Shown in pieces: positions 61,086 to 64,000 of a DNA stretch of 64,000 nt (the first letter of the stretch is position 1; the number at the start of each line of letters is the position of its first letter). Below the pieces are notes generated by a model. The model had not been told where the DNA came from. It ran no database searches and was given only the letters and a program-made list of their open reading frames with translations. The DNA comes from Croceitalea rosinachiae (GTDB lineage Bacteria > Bacteroidota > Bacteroidia > Flavobacteriales > Flavobacteriaceae), in NCBI RefSeq assembly GCF_031846445.1, contig NZ_JAVRHR010000004.1, forward strand, positions 24,127 through 88,126. Direction: 5' to 3'. Position numbers and translations under genes: made by a program.

Positions 61086-64000
61086 TGAAGCTAACCACTA
61101 CTTCAACTTTAAAGAAATCGCTTCTTTTCACAATTTTTATATGCTTTCTTTTCGCTGGGAACAATTTGTTTTCACAAGCCAATTCAATAAGAACAGGAGC
61201 AACTTTTAATTGGGCAGATACCCAAACTAATGTAAGTCAACCTGCTACTTTAGAATCCATTGACATCAATGGTACATTATATTCATCATTTGTAGTTCCC
61301 TCTAACTATGAAATGACAAGGTTAGGTCCTGGTGGTCATGGTTTCAATAACATTATGCAAAACGGGACTCAAATTGTTACTAGTAGTAATGATCCTAATT
61401 GGAATACAGAAGCCCTACTTGCCTATCAAGATTCTAATCTAAATCACTTTTTTGGTGCAAATAGTAATGGTGATGATTTTTGTGGTGATTATAATGCCGT
61501 TGCTACAACAGACGCTCAAATTCAAACAATATCCTACTCTCCTGGAATTCCATCTAACCCAGATGGTATACTGGCAGTAACGGAACGTGGTGGCAACAAC
61601 TGTCTTTATATAGAAGTCTGGGGCATACCTAACGGAGGCGGTTCAGAACAGCAGTTAGGACAGACTTTTATACGCAATGAGTTTAATTTATATGGTGTTG
61701 GTCCCCAGCAACCTCCTACAACTAATTCGGATTACTGGAGTAGTGGAAGAAACAATGAAAATACACAGATCATTGCAATTGCCCTTTATGAATTATCCGA
61801 ATTGGCACCCGTGGGTTCTATAATTACACAAATCAGATATTATGCGGCAACTTCAGATAATGGTGATGGTAAGTTTTTTATCATGCAGACCTATGCGCAA
61901 GATGAGTGTATTGATATAAAAATAGATAGAGACGGTAATGGAGACACAAGTATAAATGATAATGTACCAACTGGTAGTTCTTATTTGCTAATTTCAGGCA
62001 CCTCAAATGGAACATTAACGCTAAACTCTGATGGCACATACAATTATCAACCGAATCCTGGGTATACAGGTACGGATAGTTTTGAATACCAAGTGTGCTT
62101 ACCCGCCCCAAACCAAACTGTTTGTGATACCGCAACAGTATGCATTGGTATTGGACCAGATGCTTTGACCGATAGTGCGGTAGTAGAAACTAATTCTTCA
62201 AACAATAGAATTAATATTCTGGACAACGATATTTTTGGCAGTTCAGGAGCGCAAGCAGGCAATGCAATTACCAATAATACTAACCCGGAAAATGGCTCTG
62301 TGACCTTAAATAACAATGGTACTCCCGGCAATCCTTTGGATGATTATTTCAGTTATACTCCAAGTAGTGGTTTCACAGGTACTGATTTCTTTACATATGA
62401 AATATCGGATGCTGCGGGTAATACTGCTGTAGCAACCGTATTACTATATGCCGCACCAGATTCCGAAGATGATGATATTCCTGATCCATTAGACTTAGAC
62501 GATGACAATGATGGAATTTTAGATTCAAATGAATCACAAGATTGTATTGACGATGATTATATACAATGGGGACTCAATAGTCCTATAGGAGGAAGAAGTG
62601 TTGATTTTGTTCAAAACCCTTCAATTGCAAATTGGCTATTAGCAAGTACAGGAAACATTATAACAGGCGCTGGACTAAGCAGTGCCTCACCTGGTTCTGA
62701 ACTTCAAATTTCTGGTTTAGATGCCTATACCTATGAAGAAGCACTCGCCAATAATGAATATATAGAAGTTAGTTTCACTACTGGTTCTGATATTGCAGAT
62801 CCTATGATAGAAAGACTAGGAGTGAATTGGTATCAAAATTCTGATGGTTTTACAGAAGGAAATTCTTATGATGCCGCAATAGCGATATCATCTGATAATT
62901 TTGGTACCTACCATCTACTAAATACTGATGTTCAAGTACACTATCCTTCAAATGGAGTTTCCGAATTTTTTGATTTATTGCCTTCGGGTGTCACTTATCA
63001 ACTTGAAGAAAATACTACATATACTTTAAGGTACTATGCTTATAATCAAACTAACGATGGTAATGTTGCTTACTCTGTTTATGATGACTTTACCATTCGT
63101 TTTTCTGCATGCCAAGAAATGAACACAGATGGGGATAGTCTACCAAATCATTTAGACTCAGATTCTGATAATGATGGATGTGCAGATGTAATTGAAGCTG
63201 GACATTCTGATGATGATAATGATAATTATTTAGGAAATAGCCCTTATACTGTTGATAATACTGGTTTAGTTACTGGACAAGGTGGCTATACAGGAACTAC
63301 AGGAAATGAAACTACTGCGACACAGATTGTTTTAAATAATTCCCCTGCCAATCAAATGGTCAATAATGGCGGTGCGGTAAGCTTTTCAATTGATTTAAAT
63401 GCTAGCAACACCACAACTTTTTCTTCAGGATCACCTAATTATGGAAGCGGAACTAATAGTTCAGGTCAACTACAATACCAGTGGCAAGAAAATGGAATAA
63501 ATCTGAGTAATAGCGGTGTTTATTCTGGTGTGAATACATCATCACTTACAATTTCAAATACCTCTGGATTGGACAATAATGTTTATAATGTAATCGTCAC
63601 ACATTTAGACAATCTATGCTTTTCTTTAGAAAGATCAGCAACACTTAGCATAACACCAGAAATAACCATTAACGATTCTTCCACTGTTGAAGGAACCAAT
63701 AATGTGTTTACCATTACTTCCTCTGCCGCTATTAGCCAGGATGTTGTTTTTAATATTGGCTACACCAATATCAGTACAACTACTGCAGATTACAGCGGTC
63801 CGAATACTATTTCGCTTCCTGCCAATAGTACTAGTATTTCTTTTAATGTTGCGGCAGTTGACGATATTCTTATCGAACCAACAGAAAGTCATGAAGTCAA
63901 TATTTCTTTTGCTTCGGGGGGAACAGTAAATATTACCGACAATCAAGGTATTGGGGAAATTTTGGATAATGACGGTTCTGGAATAACCATCAATCTTTCT
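61086..64000 (+). CDS. Large secreted adhesin-like multidomain protein, 3' end outside window
   Basis: The frame is open from the ATG at 61086 to the window edge, 971 codons and part of one more. Signal peptide about residues 1-31. A region of unknown fold (32-280) is followed by two Ig/VCBS-like repeats (about 280-355 and 374-457, each with the GYTGTDSFEYQV or GFTGTDFFTYEI motif). Ca-binding thrombospondin type 3-like repeats follow: DPLDLDDDNDG (about 466-485) and LDSDSDNDG (about 690-705). An Ig-like domain (about 765-857) and a Calx-beta domain (about 857-968) follow. Probably cell surface or secreted; a T9SS C-terminal domain would lie outside. Confidence 0.85.

Noticed and set aside
61064..61207. 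Small ORF starting ATGAATTTCAAA that overlaps the adhesin start in another frame
   Set aside because: It runs about 47 codons without family features and lies in the shadow of a well-supported signal-peptide gene; the ATG at 61086 is the real start.
62047..62331. Minus-strand ORF opposite the adhesin
   Set aside because: Lies within the repetitive, Asp/Asn-rich coding of the adhesin and has no family features or start region.

Overview
The window is a dense, AT-rich stretch of a chromosome from a member of the Bacteroidota, very probably a marine Flavobacteriaceae (a Maribacter/Zobellia-like genus is a guess). The evidence is: promoters of the Bacteroidota type (TTTG, 19 bp spacer, TAnnTTTG), few Shine-Dalgarno sites, a MarR/nitroreductase/YceI cassette, DUF2851, DUF1573 and DUF4174 proteins, an FtsH/LUD/CdsA/Psd/acyl-CoA-binding-protein run, lipoproteins, and a large secreted adhesin with Calx-beta and Ca-binding repeats. 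I found no rRNA, tRNA, CRISPR array, insertion sequence or prophage.

Region 1 (1-4.7 kb): a 3'-truncated DUF2851 gene, a DinB-like protein, a rhodanese and two thioredoxin-fold proteins on the minus strand; then a divergent MarR regulator, nitroreductase and YceI protein ending in a strong terminator. Region 2 (4.68-11.2 kb): a complete trpEGDCFBA operon behind a consensus promoter, a 17-residue leader peptide with three consecutive Trp codons, and an attenuator. Region 3 (11.2-29.3 kb): two-component signalling genes, peptidases (M20, M14), PEP carboxylase, a uracil-DNA-glycosylase-like protein, YaaA, an RluA-type pseudouridine synthase with a PASTA protein, Ddl, CoaD, a Nudix hydrolase divergent from pyrE, an SRPBCC protein and BirA.

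Region 4 (29.3-34.1 kb): RsfS, FtsH, a LUD protein, CdsA, Psd and an acyl-CoA-binding protein in one tight unit, joining membrane quality control to phospholipid synthesis. Region 5 (34-46.3 kb): sterol-desaturase-like protein, GH109-like oxidoreductase, FdhF/YdeP-type molybdoenzyme, dienelactone hydrolase, PepSY-like membrane protein, EamA transporter, ValS, DUF1573 protein, and a PDZ/aspartyl-protease protein. Region 6 (46.4-58.6 kb): aminotransferase-murB, an ECF sigma/anti-sigma pair, a small Cys-rich membrane protein, a second sigma factor with lipA, GAPDH coupled to a hybrid kinase, LpxK, a Nif3-like protein and a coiled-coil protein whose zinc ribbon has lost its cysteines. Region 7 (58.6-64 kb): kynurenine 3-monooxygenase, a short ClpP, a 401-bp non-coding stretch with possible alternative hairpins, and the start of the adhesin, which runs off the window.

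The most unusual signals are regulatory: a self-contained Trp attenuator whose leader mRNA probably begins at or next to the leader AUG, a probably leaderless pyrE, and possible mutually exclusive hairpins at the adhesin start codon. No wholly new multi-gene system stands out. The most notable protein-level oddity is the cysteine-less zinc ribbon protein.
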